Source: Rattus norvegicus
Lineage: Eukaryota > Chordata > Mammalia > Rodentia > Muridae
Assembly: GCF_036323735.1 (NCBI RefSeq)
Contig: NC_086038.1
Span: 21,757,001 to 21,821,000 of the forward strand
Length of the DNA: 64,000 bases
Direction: 5' to 3'
Within the stretch, counting starts at the first letter, position 1; each line of letters starts with the position of its first letter. Position numbers and translations under genes: made by a program. The notes below the pieces were generated by a model. It was not told the origin of the DNA. It saw only the letters and a list, made by a program, of their open reading frames with translations, and did not search any database. Shown here one piece after another: positions 41,216 to 52,832 of this stretch.

Positions 41216-41999
41216 TTTAGGAATTAATTACAAGGTCCTCTTATATTTTGCTGAGTCGTCTCAGTAGCTGTCAGGTAGACCCTCAATCCCCAGGGTAGCA
41301 TCTTGGAGAGACCGTGCCTACAGGGAGCAGTGCAGTCACATGGATTAGCATCCTTTCAGAGCTTGTGAGGGGAAATTGGGTGAGGACACTGGATTTGTCC
41401 ACATAGGAAGAATGAACAACTGGGTACTTTTTGGAAGCAGAGGGGAGCCCTTTCTCACGAGACGCCCAACCAGCTCATAGTTTGATCTCGAACTTCTCGG
41501 TTCGTAACCATGAGTGATCACCTTGTGTAGCTCACCCATGTCTCCTGTGTGTCACTGCAGCAGCACCCAGAACAGGACTTTGGTATCCAGACTGATAAGT
41601 GAGCATAGGGAGTTACCTTGTCAGGGGGTTTCTGCCCCTCTCCCTCTCCCTCTCCCCCACCCTGCCCCCTCTCTCCACCCACTGTTTGTCCCCAGACTTA
41701 ACTGTTCAGCAAATCAGGTTGGCTTAGGAAGAACCCATTACCTTGACTGTAGCCCCAGGCAGCATGCCTGGGTCTTTGCTTCTGTTTCTTCTCCTGGCTC
41801 TCATGCTTGCCCTGAGTCTATAGGGATCTCAGGTTGGAGATGTCTCCATTCCGATGGCCATGTTTCCCTAAAAGAATGAGGGCTTCCAACACAGCTGGAT
41901 GGGGGCCGGTTCCATAATTCTTAAGTTTTCACTCTGCTAGTTCTGCACCAGTAAAACATGAAGTTCTAGAAATGGGGGATGGAAGTAAAAAAAATTGTT
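41216..41999. other. Unassigned sequence
   Basis: About 780 bp without a recognised gene or repeat. A C/T-rich tract ('ccctctccctctccctctcccccaccc') lies at 41635-41665. Confidence 0.4.
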
Positions 42000-42177
42000 T
42001 TTATATTTATTCATTTTTTTATGTTAGTGTACTGTAGTTGTCTCTTCAGACACACCAGGAGTGGGCATCAGATGCCATTTCAGATGGTTGTGAACCACCA
42101 TGTGGCTGGGAATTGAACTCAGGACCTCTGGAAGAGCAGCCAGTGCTCTTGAAAACTGAGTTATCTCTCTAGCCTCC
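42000..42177 (-). mobile_element. B2 SINE
   Basis: Reversed B2: 'tgtactgtagttgtctcttcagacacaccagg', 'gggcatcagatgccatttcagatggttgtgaaccaccatgtgg', 'gaattgaactcaggacctctgg' and 'ttatctctctagcc'. Confidence 0.9.
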
Positions 42178-42206
42178 GGAAGGAAATTTGCATACCATTT
42201 GACTAT

Positions 42207-42272
42207 ACACACACACACATAAACACACACACACATGCAACACACACAAGCAGACAAATACACACACATTCA

Positions 42273-42360
<88 letters not shown>
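42207..42360 (+). repeat. Compound (CA)n-(GT)n-(GA)n microsatellite
   Basis: An imperfect CA run at 42207-42270, about fourteen GT at 42275-42302, then about 26 perfect GA ending 'gaagagagagg'. The change from CA to GT makes the first two blocks an inverted repeat. Confidence 0.95.
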
Positions 42361-42539
42361 AGAGGAGACTGTGTGTCTGTGTGTGAGGTTAATGTGCATG
42401 CTGGTATTTTCCTAAGGAGGGAGAATGTCTTAAGTGTCTCCAGGTAAGAGATAGTGTGGAGATGGGCAGAGGTGTAGAGAGGGGATCCATGTTAAGGGAA
42501 AAATGATCTAAACAGTGTTTTCAGTTTCATTATATAATT

Positions 42540-42704
42540 TAGTGAGTGCGTGCACATGTGCAAGTGTGCACACACATGCCATATTGCTTATGTGGAAGTC
42601 AGAAGTTCACTTGCAGTAGTCAGTTGGTTTTCCCTTTCTACCATCTGGGGTTTGAGGATGAAACTCAGCAATCATCCCTACCCACTGAACCATCTCACCA
42701 GCCC
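42540..42704 (-). mobile_element. tRNA-derived rodent SINE (B3/B4-like)
   Basis: TG-rich lead, 'tgtggaagtcagaagttcacttgcag', 'gaggatgaaactcagcaatc' and 'cactgaaccatctcaccagccc' give a reversed SINE body that ends at the tRNA-like start. The target duplication of L1-E follows at once. Confidence 0.65.
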
Positions 42705-44040
42705 AAGTATTGGTTTTAATTAATTATTTTTATTGACTAATTTACTTACATTTCTTTTTTTAATTTTATTTTTCTTGGATAATTTATGTATTTACAATTC
42801 AAATGTTATCCCCTTACACCCCTCCCTCTGCTTCTACGAGGATGCTCCCACTCCCACCCACCCACTCCCATCTCAACGCCCTGGCATTCCCCTACATTGG
42901 GGAAATGAGCCTCCATAGGACCAAGGATTTTTCCTACTATTGATGCTGGACAATGCCATCCTCTGTCACATATGGGGCTGGAGTCATGGGTCCCTCCATG
43001 TGCACTCATTGGTTGGTGAGTTAGTCCCTGGGAGCTTTAATAGGGTCTGGTTGGTTAATACTCTCGTTCTTCCTATGGGGTTGCTAACCCCTTCAGCCCC
43101 TTCAGTCTTTTCTCTAACTTCTCCATTGGGGTCCCCTTGTTCAGACCAATGGTTAGCTGCAATCATCCTCATCTGTATCAGTAGGGCTCTGGCAGAGCCT
43201 CTCAGGAGACACCCATATCTGGCTCCTGTCAGCAAGCACTTCTTGGCATCAGCAATAGTGACTGGGTTTGGTGGCTTCATATGAGATGGATCCCCAGGTG
43301 GGGCAGTCTCTGGATGACTTTTTCTTCAGTCCCTGCTCCACTCTTTGTCCCTGTATTTCCTCCCATGAGTATTTTGTTCTCCCTTCTAAGAAGGACTCAA
43401 GCATCCACATTTTGGTCATCCTTATTCTAGAGCTTCATATGATCTGTGAATTTTTCTTAGGTATTCCAAGCTTTTGGGCGAATATCCACTCATCAGTGAC
43501 TGCATACCAGGTATGTTCATTTGTGGCTGGGTTACCACACTCAGGATAATATTCTATAGTTCCATCCATTTGCCTAAGAATTTCATTGAGTCATTTGTTT
43601 TTAATAGCTGAGTAGTACTCCATTGTGTAGATGTACCATATTTTCTGTATCCATTCCTCTGTTGAAGGACATCTGGGTTCTTTCCAGCTTCTGGCTATTA
43701 TAAATAAGGTTGCTGTGAACAAGGAGCATCATCTGGGTGTTTGCCCAGGAGTGGTATAGCTGGGCCCGTGGTAGTACCATGTCCCATTTTCTGAGGAACT
43801 GCCAGACTGATTTCCAGAGAGGTTGTACCAGCTTGCAATACCAGCAACACATCCTTGCCAGTATCTACTGTCACCTGAGTTTTTGATCTTAGCCATTCTG
43901 ACTGGTGTGAGGTGGAATCTCAGGGTTATTTGATTTGCATTTCCCTGATGACTAAGGATATTGAACATTTCTTTAGGTGCTTCTCAGCCATTTGGCATTC
44001 CTCAATTGAGAATTCTTTGTTTAGCTCTGTACCCCATTTT

Positions 44041-44218
44041 AAAAGTTTTTTTTAATTTATTATATCTAAGTACACTGTAGCTGTCTTCAGACACACCAGA
44101 AGAGGGCATCAGATCTTATTACAGATGGTTGTGAGCCACCATGTGGTTGCTGGGATTTGAACTCAGGACCTCTGGAAGAGCAGTCAATGCTCTTAACCAC
44201 TGAGCCATCTCTCCAGCC
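44041..44218 (-). mobile_element. B2 SINE in L1-E ORF2
   Basis: A reversed near-consensus B2 with the 14-bp target duplication ctgtaccccatttt at 44027-44040 and 44219-44232. L1 sequence is continuous when it is removed. Confidence 0.96.
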
Positions 44219-44413
44219 CTGTACCCCATTTTTAATAGGATTATTTGATTCTCTGGAGTCTAGCTTCTTGAGTTCTTTGTATATATTAAATATTAGGCCT
44301 CTCTCAGATGTAGGATTGATAAAGACCTTTTCTCAATCTGTTGGTTGCTGTTTTGTCCTAATGACAGTGTCCTTTGCCTTACAGAAGCTTTTCAGTTTTA
44401 TGAGGTTCCATTT

Positions 44414-44516
44414 TTTTTGTTTTTTTTTTTGTTTTTTTTTTTCGGAGCTGGGGACCGAACCCAGGGCCTTGCGCTTCCTAGGCAAGCGCTCTACCACTCA
44501 GCTAAATCCCCAACCC
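44414..44516 (-). mobile_element. ID SINE in L1-E ORF2
   Basis: A complete reversed ID body with a long T-rich tail containing two G interruptions (44411-44442). The flanking repeat is at least ccattt (44408-44413, 44517-44522), and L1 text resumes after it. Confidence 0.94.
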
Positions 44517-47500
44517 CCATTTGTTGATTCTTGATCTTAGAGCATGAGCCATTGGTGTTTTGTTCAGGAAATTTTCCCCAGTGCCCATGTGTTAAGGGCT
44601 CTTCTCCACTTTTTCTTCTGTTAGTTTGAGTGTATCTGGTTTTATGTGGAGGTCCTTGATCCACTTGGACTTTAGCTTTGTACAAGGAGATAAGAAAGGG
44701 TCAATATGCATTCTTCTACATGCTGACTTCCAGTTGAACCAGCACCATTTGTTGAAAATGCTGTCTTTCTTCCATTAGATAGTTTTAGTTCCTTTGTCAA
44801 AGATCAAGTGACCATAGGTGTGCGGGTTCATTTCTGGATCGTCAATTCTATTCCATTGATCTACCTGCCTGGCTCTGTACCAATACCATGCAGTTTTTAA
44901 TCATGATTTTTCTGTAATACAGCTTGAGGCTAGGGATGGTGATTCCCCTAGAAATTCTCTTATTGTTGAGAATAGTTTTCACTATCTTGGGGTTTTGCTT
45001 TTCCAAATGAATTTGCAGTTTGCTCTTTCTAACTATGAAGAATTGAGTTGGAATTTTTATGGGGATTGCATTGAATCTGTAGATTGCTTTCAGCAAGATG
45101 GCCATTTTTACTATATTAATCCTGCCAATCCATGAGCATGGGAAATCTTTCCATCTTCTGAGATCTTCTTCAATTTCTTTCTTCAGAGACTTGAAGTTCT
45201 TGTCATACAGATCTTTCATTTTCTTGGTTAGAGTCACACCAAGGGATTTTATATTATTTGTGACTACTTTCAAGGGTCACTAATTTATTTTTCAGCCTGT
45301 TTATCCTTTGAGTAGAGGAAGGCTACTGATTTGTTTGAGTTAATTTTATATTCAGCCACTTTGCTGAAGGTGTTTATCAGCTGTAGAAGTTCTCTGGTGG
45401 AATTTTTGGGGTCACTTAAGTATACTATCATATCATCTGCAAATAGTGATATTTTGTCTTTCTTTCCAATTTTTATCCCTTTGACCTCCTTTCATTGTCT
45501 AATTGTTCTGGCTAGGACTTCAAGTACTATATTGAATAGGTAGGAAGTCCCTGATTTTAGTAAGTGGGATTGCTTCAAGTTTCTCTCCACTTAGTTTGAT
45601 GTTGGCTACTGGTTTGCTGTATATTGCCTTAACTCTATTTAGGTATGGGCCTTGAATTCCTGATCTTTCCAAGACTTTTATCATTAAGGGGTATTAAAAT
45701 TTGTCAAATGCTTTCTCAGACTCTAATGAAATGATCATGTAGTTTTTCCCTTGAGTTTGTTTATATAGTGGATTATATTGATGAATTTTTGCATATTGAA
45801 CAATTCCTGCATCCCTGGGATGAAGCCTAATTGATCATGGTGAATGATCTTCTTGAAGTGTTCTTGGATTTGGTTTGCAAGAATTTTACTGAGTATTTTT
45901 GCATCGTATTCATGAGGGAAATTGGTCTGAAGTTCTCTTTCTTTATAGGGTCTTTGTGTAGTTTAGGTATAAGTGTAATTGTGGCTTCAAAGAAGGAATT
46001 GGATACTGTTCCTTCTGTTTCTATTTTGTGAAATAGTTTGAAGAGTATTGGTATTAGGTCTTCTTTGAAGGTCTGATAGAATTTGCACTAAACCCATCTG
46101 GTTCTGGGCTTTGTTTGGGAAACTTTTAAATGACTGCTTCTATTTATTTAGAGGTTATGAGACTGTTTAGATGGTTTATCTGATCGTGATTTAACTTTGG
46201 TGCCTGGTATCTGTCCATTTCATCCAGATTTTCCAGTTTTGTTGAGTATAGGCTTTTGTAGTAGGATCTGATGATTTTTTGAATTTCCTCAGTCTCTGTT
46301 GTTATGTCTCCCTTTTCATTTCTGATTTTGTTAATTTGGATAATGTCTCTGTGCCCTCTGGTTAGTCTGGCTAAGGGTCTATCTATCTTATTTTCTCAAA
46401 GAACCAGCTCCTGGTTTTGTTGATTCTTTGTATAGTTCTTTTTCTTTCTAGTTAGTTGATTTCAGATGAGTTTGATTATTTCCTGCAGTGTAGTTCTCTT
46501 GGGTGAATTTGCTTCTTTTTGTTCTAGAACTTTCAGGTGTGCTGTCAGGCTGTGGCATATGCTCTCTCCAATTTCTTTTTGGAGGCACTCAGAGCTATAA
46601 GTTTACCTCTTAGCACTGCTTTCATTGTATCCCATAAATTTGGGTATGTTGTGTCTTCATTTTCAATAAAATCTAAAATGTCTTTAATTTCTTTATTTCT
46701 TCCTTGACCAAGTTGTCACTGAGTAGAGCATTGTTTAGCTTCCATGTGTGCGTGTGGACTTTCTGTTGTTTTTGTTGTTATTGAAGATGAGCCTTAGTCC
46801 ATGATCATTTGATAGGATGCATGGGATTATTTAAATCTCTTTGTATGTATTGAGACCTGTTTTGTGACCAATTATATGGTCAATTTTGGTGAAGGTACCA
46901 TGAGGTGCTGAGAAGAAGGTATATTTTATTTTAGGATAAAATGAAGATGCCTGTTAAATCCATTTGGTTCATAACTTCTGTTAGTTTCACTGTGTTTCTG
47001 TTTAGTTTCTGTTTCCATGGTCTGTCCATTGATGAGAGTGGTGTGTAGAAGCTTCCTGCTATTATTGCCTGTGGTACAATATATGCTTTGAGCTTTAGTA
47101 AAGTTTCTTTTATGAATGTGGGTGCCTTTGTATTTGGAGCATTGATGTTCAGAATTGAGAGTTCATTTTGGTAGCTTTTTCCTTTGATGAGTATGAAGTG
47201 TCCTTTTTTATCTTTTTTTGATAACTTCTGGTTAAAAGTAGATTTTATGTGCTATTAGACTGGCTACTCCAGCTTGTTTCTTGGGACCATTTGCTTGGAT
47301 ACTTTTCTCCTAGCCTTTTACTCTGAGGTAGTGTCTGTGTTTGTTACTGAGGTGTGTTTCCTGTATGCAGCAAAATGCTGGGTCCTCCTTATGTATCCAG
47401 TCTGTTAGTCTATATCATTTTATTGGGGAATTTAATCTATTGATGTTAAGAGATATTAAAGAATAGTGATTGTTTCCTGTTACTTTTGCTTTTAGAGGTG

Positions 47501-48160
47501 GAATTATGTTCATATGTCTTTTGGGTTTGTTGCTGGAAGATTAATTTCTTGGTTTTTCTAGGATGTAATTTACCTCCTTGTGTTGGAGTTTTCCATCTAT
47601 TATTCTTTGCAGGGCTGGATTTGTGGAAAGACATTGTGTAAATTTGGTTTTGTCATGGAATATCTTGGTTTCTCCACTTACGTTAATTGAGAGTTTTGCT
47701 GGATATAGTAGCCTAGGCTGGCATTTGTCTTCTCTTAGATTCTCTATGACATCAGTCCAGGATCTTCTGGCTTTCATAGTCTCTGGTGAGAAGCCTGGTA
47801 TAATTCTGATAGGTCTGCTTTTATATGTTACTTGACCTTTTCCCCTTACTGCTTTTAATATTCTTTCTTTTGTGCATTTGGTGTTTTGATTATTATGTAA
47901 CAGGAGGAATTTCTTTTCTGATCCAATCTATTTGGAGTTCTGTAGGCTTCTTATATGTTTATGGCCATCTTTTTCTTTAGGTTAGGAAGTTTTCTTCTAT
48001 ACTTTTGTTGGAGACATTTACTGGCCCTTTAAGTTGGGAATCTTCATTCCTTCTATACCTATTATCCTCAGGTTTGGTCTTCTCATTGTGTGGATCTCCT
48101 GGATGTTTTGGGTTAGCAGCTTTTTGCTTTTTGCATTTTCTTTGACTATTGTGTCAGCGT

Positions 48161-48162
48161 TT

Positions 48163-48193
<31 letters not shown>

Positions 48194-48201
48194 CTTTCCT
48201 T

Positions 48202-48252
<51 letters not shown>
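48161..48252 (+). repeat. (TTCT)n-(GT)n microsatellite within L1-E ORF1
   Basis: About eight ttct units, a ctttccttc transition, then about 24 GT units. L1-A has 'caatgttttctatgg' at the matching place, so both repeats are insertions or expansions in this copy. Confidence 0.93.
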
Positions 48253-48257
<5 letters not shown>

Positions 48258-48398
48258 AATGTTCTCTATGGTATCTTCTGCCCCTGAAATTCTCTCTTTT
48301 GTCTCTTATATTCTGTTGGTGATATTTACATCTATGACTCCTGATCTCTTTCCTAGGCTTTCTATCACCAGGGTTGTCTCCATTTGTGATTTCTTTAT

Positions 48399-48501
48399 TG
48401 TTTTTTTTCTTTTCTTTTTTTTTTTTTTGGAACTGGGGACCGAACCCAGGGCCTTGCGCTTGCTAGGCAAGCGCTCTACCACTGAGCTAAATCCCCAACC
48501 C
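48399..48501 (-). mobile_element. ID SINE in L1-E ORF1
   Basis: A complete reversed ID body with T-rich tail. The flanking repeat is about tctttat (48392-48398, 48503-48509) with imperfect extension. Confidence 0.94.
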
Positions 48502-49197
48502 CTCTTTATGGTTTTTATTTCCATTTTTAGATCCTGGACAGTTTTGTTCAATTTCTTCACCTGTTTTGTTGTGTTTTCCTGTAATTCTTAAGGGATTTAT
48601 GTATTTTCTCTTTAAGGGCTTCTATCTGTTTACCTGTGCTCTCCCGTATTTCTTTAAGGGTGTTATTTATGTTCTCCTTAAAGTCCTTTATCATCATCAT
48701 GAAGTGTGATTTTTAAATCCAAATCTTGCATTTCTGGTGTGTTGGGATATCCAGTATTTGCTGTGGTGGGAGAACTGGGTTCTGATGATGCCAAGTAGCC
48801 TAGTTTCTGTTGCTTAGGCTCTTGCCTTTGCCTCTCGCCATCTGGTTATCTCTGATGTTAGTTGGTTTTGCTGTTTCTGACTGGAGCTTGTCTGTCCTGT
48901 GGGCCTTTGATCTTGTGATCTTAGGAGTGAGAGGGTTCCTGGAAGACCAGTTTTCTTAGGGCAGGTTTTGTGGCTGTGGGACAGATGGAGACCAGAAGGT
49001 CTCCCGAGCCCTGTGTACTCCCGGCAGATCTCTCTTTGGACAGTCAGTGGAGAGAATGTGGGGTCCTATCTGTTGGCTGTGGGCTTAGGAGGGAGAGTGC
49101 TCCTGGCAGACCAGTTCTCTGCTGGCAGGTTTTTGGTCTGAGAGTTGAGGGGAATCCCCAGCTCTGGGTGCAGCTGGAGACGGAAAGTATTGGTTTT

Positions 49198-50150
49198 TAA
49201 ACTTGGGGTTATATCAGAGTTACTTGGAAGAGCCACAAAATGTTGATTCCTACACTCCACCTCAAAAGGTAGGAGCTGGAATCCCTGACAAGAGAATATC
49301 TACCTGTAAGTCTTCAGATTCTTACCTTGCCACAGCTGTCAATCAATCTTGGGAAACTGATTCACACAGATTTAAAGAATGAAGCAGTTACCAGTAAGTG
49401 AGGGGAGCCCAGAGTGCCAATTGTGCAGGCTCTCTGCCTTGTTGGCAAAGGATTGAACAGATAATAGGGAATGTGCTTAATTATGTTGGCTTTCATTCCT
49501 TCTGAAATGTTTAAAAGGTAATTAGAAGTCAGATTAGGTGTGAGGCCCAGTGACCTTTAAGGAAAGCCTAGCCTCAAACAATCAGTAAGGAGGAACAGAA
49601 CAAAACAAAACAAAACAGGCAAATGCCTACTTCAAAGGTTAATCAGAGCAAAACCGTGATTAGCTGGGGATCTCTCGCTTGCCAAGAGAAGCCATTTATT
49701 GGGTATTAAGGATGAGAACTAGGAGAGGGCAGAACACCTCTGTGGGTCCTCGTTTTCTCAATGTGCAATGTCAGTGTAAGAAAAAGATTCTCTTCCTAGA
49801 CCTGCATCTCCTAGTCTGCTGAACAATTTCAGGTTTGCACCGACACCCTTGGAAAGATACGGTATTACAGATTTAGAGCTGGTAAGCTGTGTAGACAAAA
49901 ATCGAAGAGGACCAGGGACCATTCTTACCTTTGAGTCTAGGTTAGGGATTCTTAGATATTTTCCACCCATGGCTCCTTTTCATCTGCGAAATATTTATGT
50001 GGCCTTGCATATAGGTATGCAGGTAGTTCTGCCAATCAAATGTTTCCTGATAGTGATTTACAAGGAGATGTGTTTTAAAACTGTTCTTTGGCATATAAAC
50101 ATTTTTATCGTCAATTAAAGTCTAGAGCAAATTTTCACTCTAATGAGATA
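49198..50150. other. Unassigned sequence
   Basis: About 950 bp with no gene or dispersed repeat that I recognise. A short (caaaa) run lies near 49600. Confidence 0.45.
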
Positions 50151-50181
50151 GCGCGCGTACACACACACACACACACACACT
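50151..50181 (+). repeat. GCGCGCGT-(AC)n alternating tract
   Basis: gcgcgcgt runs directly into about eleven AC units, giving about 30 bp of unbroken purine-pyrimidine alternation with a CG-rich start, favourable for Z-DNA. Confidence 0.92.
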
Positions 50182-50188
50182 GAATTTT

Positions 50189-50280
50189 GAGGCTGGGGAG
50201 ATGCTCAGTTGGTCAAGTGCTTGCCATAGAAGCACGAGGACCTGAGTTTGATATGCAGAACCCATGTTGCAAAAGTTGGA
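50189..50280 (+). mobile_element. ID-like/B4 SINE fragment
   Basis: 'ggctggggagatgctcagttggtcaagtgcttgcc...agcacgaggacctgagtttgatatgcagaaccca' matches a diverged tRNA-derived SINE 5' part. Confidence 0.65.
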
Positions 50281-50281
50281 T

Positions 50282-50484
50282 AGGCTGGAGAGATGGCTCA
50301 GTGGCTAAGTGCATGTACTGTTCTCCTAGGAACTGAATTCAACTCCTAGTACCCATATCAGGTGACTCACAACCGCTTATCATTGTACCTCCAGGGTCCT
50401 CCTCTAACACCTCTGGCCTTTGTAGGCACTTACACTTATGTGTACACACAATGAAGATTAGTAAAAATAAATCTTAAATAAAAG
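50282..50484 (+). mobile_element. B3 SINE
   Basis: 'aggctggagagatggctcagtggctaag', 'aggtgactcacaaccgcttatc', 'cctccagggtcctcctctaacacctctggcc' and the tail 'gtaaaaataaatcttaaataaaa' give a full plus-strand B3. Confidence 0.85.
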
Positions 50485-50692
50485 GGACCTGAAAAGATGG
50501 CCCAGTAAGAGCACTTGCTGCTCTTGCAGGGGAATGGGGTTTGGGTTCGCCTGCTGGCTCACAACCCTCGTCAGTCCAGTTCCAGATATCCAGTGCCTCC
50601 TTCTGACCTCTGCAGGCACCAGGCACGCATGTGGTCCATGTACCTACCTGCGGGCAACACACTCCTTCATATCCAACGAATCTAAAAAAAGA
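50485..50692 (+). mobile_element. B3 SINE, second copy
   Basis: Directly follows the previous B3. It reads 'cctgaaaagatggcccagtaagagcacttgctgctcttgcag', 'ccagttccagatatccagtgcctccttctgacctctgcaggcacc', then 'aacgaatctaaaaaaagaa'. Confidence 0.82.
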
Positions 50693-51180
50693 AGTTGGAT
50701 GTCGCCAGTACTTGATGGCAATCTCGTGTTGCAGATGCCACACATACAGTGATCATAGACCATGGAGAAGCCAGATAGTAAGCAGGAAGCCTCTTCTCTT
50801 GAGTAGCTTTCATTGTGCTGGAAGGCGCTATGCTAGCTGCTGGGCAGAATATCCATCCACAGTCTCACCAGATCAGAACCTTGTGAGCTACGGTAATGAC
50901 CGGCTTGGGAAGATGTGTCTGTGAAGGAGATACCGGAACAAATGCTGCGGAGGTGACCGACTGCTTTCTGATTGGATATAAGCCTGCTCCACAGAAGGAA
51001 ATGGATGTCTGGTACTGCCAACCTGGCTAAGAACCCACGGCTGGGGAGTTCATAGGTACTTTTTGCTCAGTGGGCATCATATCCAATTACCTCTAAATTT
51101 GTATCTCTTTACCAAGAGACTATTGTAGCTTCCAGAACTCACCTTAGATGTTTGTACTGGGAATGGTGGTTAATGCAGAA
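50693..51180. other. Unassigned sequence
   Basis: No gene or repeat was recognised in about 490 bp. Confidence 0.4.
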
Positions 51181-51187
51181 ACAATCC

Positions 51188-51474
51188 ACCACACACATAC
51201 ACATCACACACAAGCACACACACACACCACACACACACTCACGCACACATACACATATACATACACACCACACACATGTACACATACATAGACAGTACAC
51301 ACTCATACACACATATACACATATCCACATATATACACACATATACACACACTACACACACACAAACACTCCTACCACACACAAACACACACACACACAA
51401 ACACTCCTACCACACACACACAAACACACACACACACACACAAACACTCCTACCACACACAAACACACACACAT
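51188..51474 (+). repeat. (CA)n-rich low-complexity tract with higher-order repeat
   Basis: CA/CATA-rich sequence. In its second half the phrase caaacactcctaccacaca recurs at about 51362, 51398 and 51440, separated by CA runs of different length. Confidence 0.93.
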
Positions 51475-51620
51475 ACCTTACGAGCCGATTCAGTCACCTT
51501 AGCCAGTAAAGCAGTCCCACTGAGTGAGCGCTGCTGCTCTCCTCTGAGCTCTGAGTGCTGTTGCACACCTGGATTATCCTAACTGCCTCCTCACTGCCCT
51601 CCCTGAGTCTTCCCTCCCCT
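51475..51620. other. Unassigned sequence
   Basis: Short non-repetitive stretch with nothing recognised. Confidence 0.4.
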
Positions 51621-51900
51621 TGTGATGGTCAAGAAACATTCGTTTCAACTTTCAACTTGACTATACTGTGGTACTCAATTGTTGTGGTTAAGTATCAGCC
51701 TAGAGGTAACTATTCAGGCATCTAAAAGGATATCATTGAGATTTGAATTAGTAGACTTTTGAGTAAAACAGGTTTCCTCACAGAACATGGTCGATAGCCA
51801 ACCAGATTACTGCCAAAGACTAGAAGGTGCTGAAGAAGGACAATGTGTCTGCGGAGTTCTCAGCCATGGCTTCTCCTGAAGGCTATCTGTGGAAGGAAGG
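51621..51900 (+). mobile_element. Possible old MaLR/MLT1-type LTR fragment
   Basis: 'tgtgatggtcaagaa', 'caactttcaacttgactatactg', 'gagatttgaattagtagacttttgagtaaaacaggtttcc' and 'ccaaccagattactgccaaag' resemble an old MaLR LTR. Divergence is high and the ends are not defined. Confidence 0.4.
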
Positions 51901-51959
51901 GTAGAAAGACTACAGGGCCTGAGTTCGGGGAGGGGCAGGGCAAACAGGATCATTTGGAC

Positions 51960-52290
51960 ATGTCAGGTGGTTATGAATTCAGTGTCTGTGGCTGCCTGCA
52001 CAAGGCCTGCTGAGGATCAAACCAGTTAACGTTGCACCGTGGAGTGGGGAAGGGACTATGAACACCCACCCCAATGTGAGAAGCTATTGATAGAGTCGAC
52101 AACTTCTTGGGGGGGAGGGAAGGTCAGCTTCTTTAAATATATGCTCCAGTGGATGCTCCCACACCCAGGAGTACAAGAATACCACAAATTGGGCTAGAGG
52201 TGGATTATAAAGGGAGAGAAAGAGGGAGTTGGGATACTGTAAGTAAAATAAGTTATGTGTACATATGTAATTCTCAAAGAAACACAACAT
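51960..52290 (+). mobile_element. Lx-family LINE-1 3' end
   Basis: Same order as 415-1348: 'gtggctgcctgcacaaggcctgc', 'ccagttaacgttgcaccgtggagtgggg', 'gagaagctattgatag', 'aggagtacaagaataccacaaattgg' and 'gtaattctcaaagaa'. Truncated at the 5' side. Confidence 0.65.
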
Positions 52291-52430
52291 TTTCATTATA
52301 GCAGTGAACATTTTCATTATGTCTCAATGAAAAGATTGTGGCAAGCACTTGCCATACATACCCACACATGAAAACACATGCTGTATACACACATGCATGC
52401 TGCACACATGTAGGGCAGTAGGCTGTGAAA

Positions 52431-52832
52431 GGTACCCTGATTCCTGGTCAAGATAGGTCAAATCCCCAGAGACCCTAAAAGGGACGGCAGGTGCATTCCC
52501 AGTCTCCTAGGAGATCAGGGCCTTCTCATGGACCTGCAGTGCCCCCACAGACCCCTGTAGAAAGGTTTGAGAGAGATCAGCAATGCCCCAAGCCCCTCCA
52601 CAGGTGAGACGTGACCACAGGTTACATAGGATCAAGACAGATCAGTCTTAGAAACAGGACCACGCCCCCAAATATGTAGATGAGATCTTCCCAAGCTCCC
52701 AGACCAAACCAATAGGAAGTACCTGCCGTCAGACACTGACCCATCCAAAAACTGTATTTAAGAATCGTGTTCAGAAATTAAAGGTGTGCAGGAATTGTTC
52801 CATCGTCTGAGAGCTTTTGTCATAAGAGCTGT
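52431..52832 (+). mobile_element. Probable ERV LTR
   Basis: Starts 'tgtgaaaggtaccctg'. It has 'accaaaccaataggaag' (CCAAT), 'actgtatttaagaatc' (TATA-like, near 52753) and 'agaaattaaaggtg' (possible polyadenylation signal), then 'ttccatcgtctgagagc'. This promoter-like order and length fit a solo LTR. No target duplication was confirmed and the family is unknown. Confidence 0.45.

Larger units (their letters stand above)
43490..47490 (-). pseudogene. L1-E ORF2 remnant
   Basis: The endonuclease/reverse transcriptase gene, broken into short open stretches. The RT thumb region is readable at 44848-45273 ([40 protein letters not shown]). The C-terminal region is at 43601-43968. Several short deletions, compared with L1-C, shift the frame around the RT core (for example near 45540). 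No ATG is kept at the ORF2 start near 47490. A B2 and an ID element also interrupt it. Confidence 0.9.
47541..48841 (-). pseudogene. L1-E ORF1 remnant
   Basis: The ATG is at 48841 in the same 'cctctcgccatctgg' context as L1-A, and the end is at 47541. The C-terminal domain is open at 47541-47777 (MKARRSWTDVIENLREDKC...). The N-terminal half is broken by frameshifts, a TTCT/GT microsatellite (48161-48252) and an ID insertion (48399-48501). Confidence 0.88.
42718..49184 (-). mobile_element. L1-E: near-full-length old rat L1 with SINE insertions
   Basis: A minus-strand L1 flanked by a 13-bp direct repeat, aagtattggtttt (42705-42717, 49185-49197). From low to high coordinates: A/T-rich tail, 3' UTR similar to L1-A (to about 43490), decayed ORF2, ORF1 (47541-48841), and 5' UTR (to 49184). 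A B2 and two ID elements, all also on the minus strand, are inserted. About 6.1 kb without them. Confidence 0.93.
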
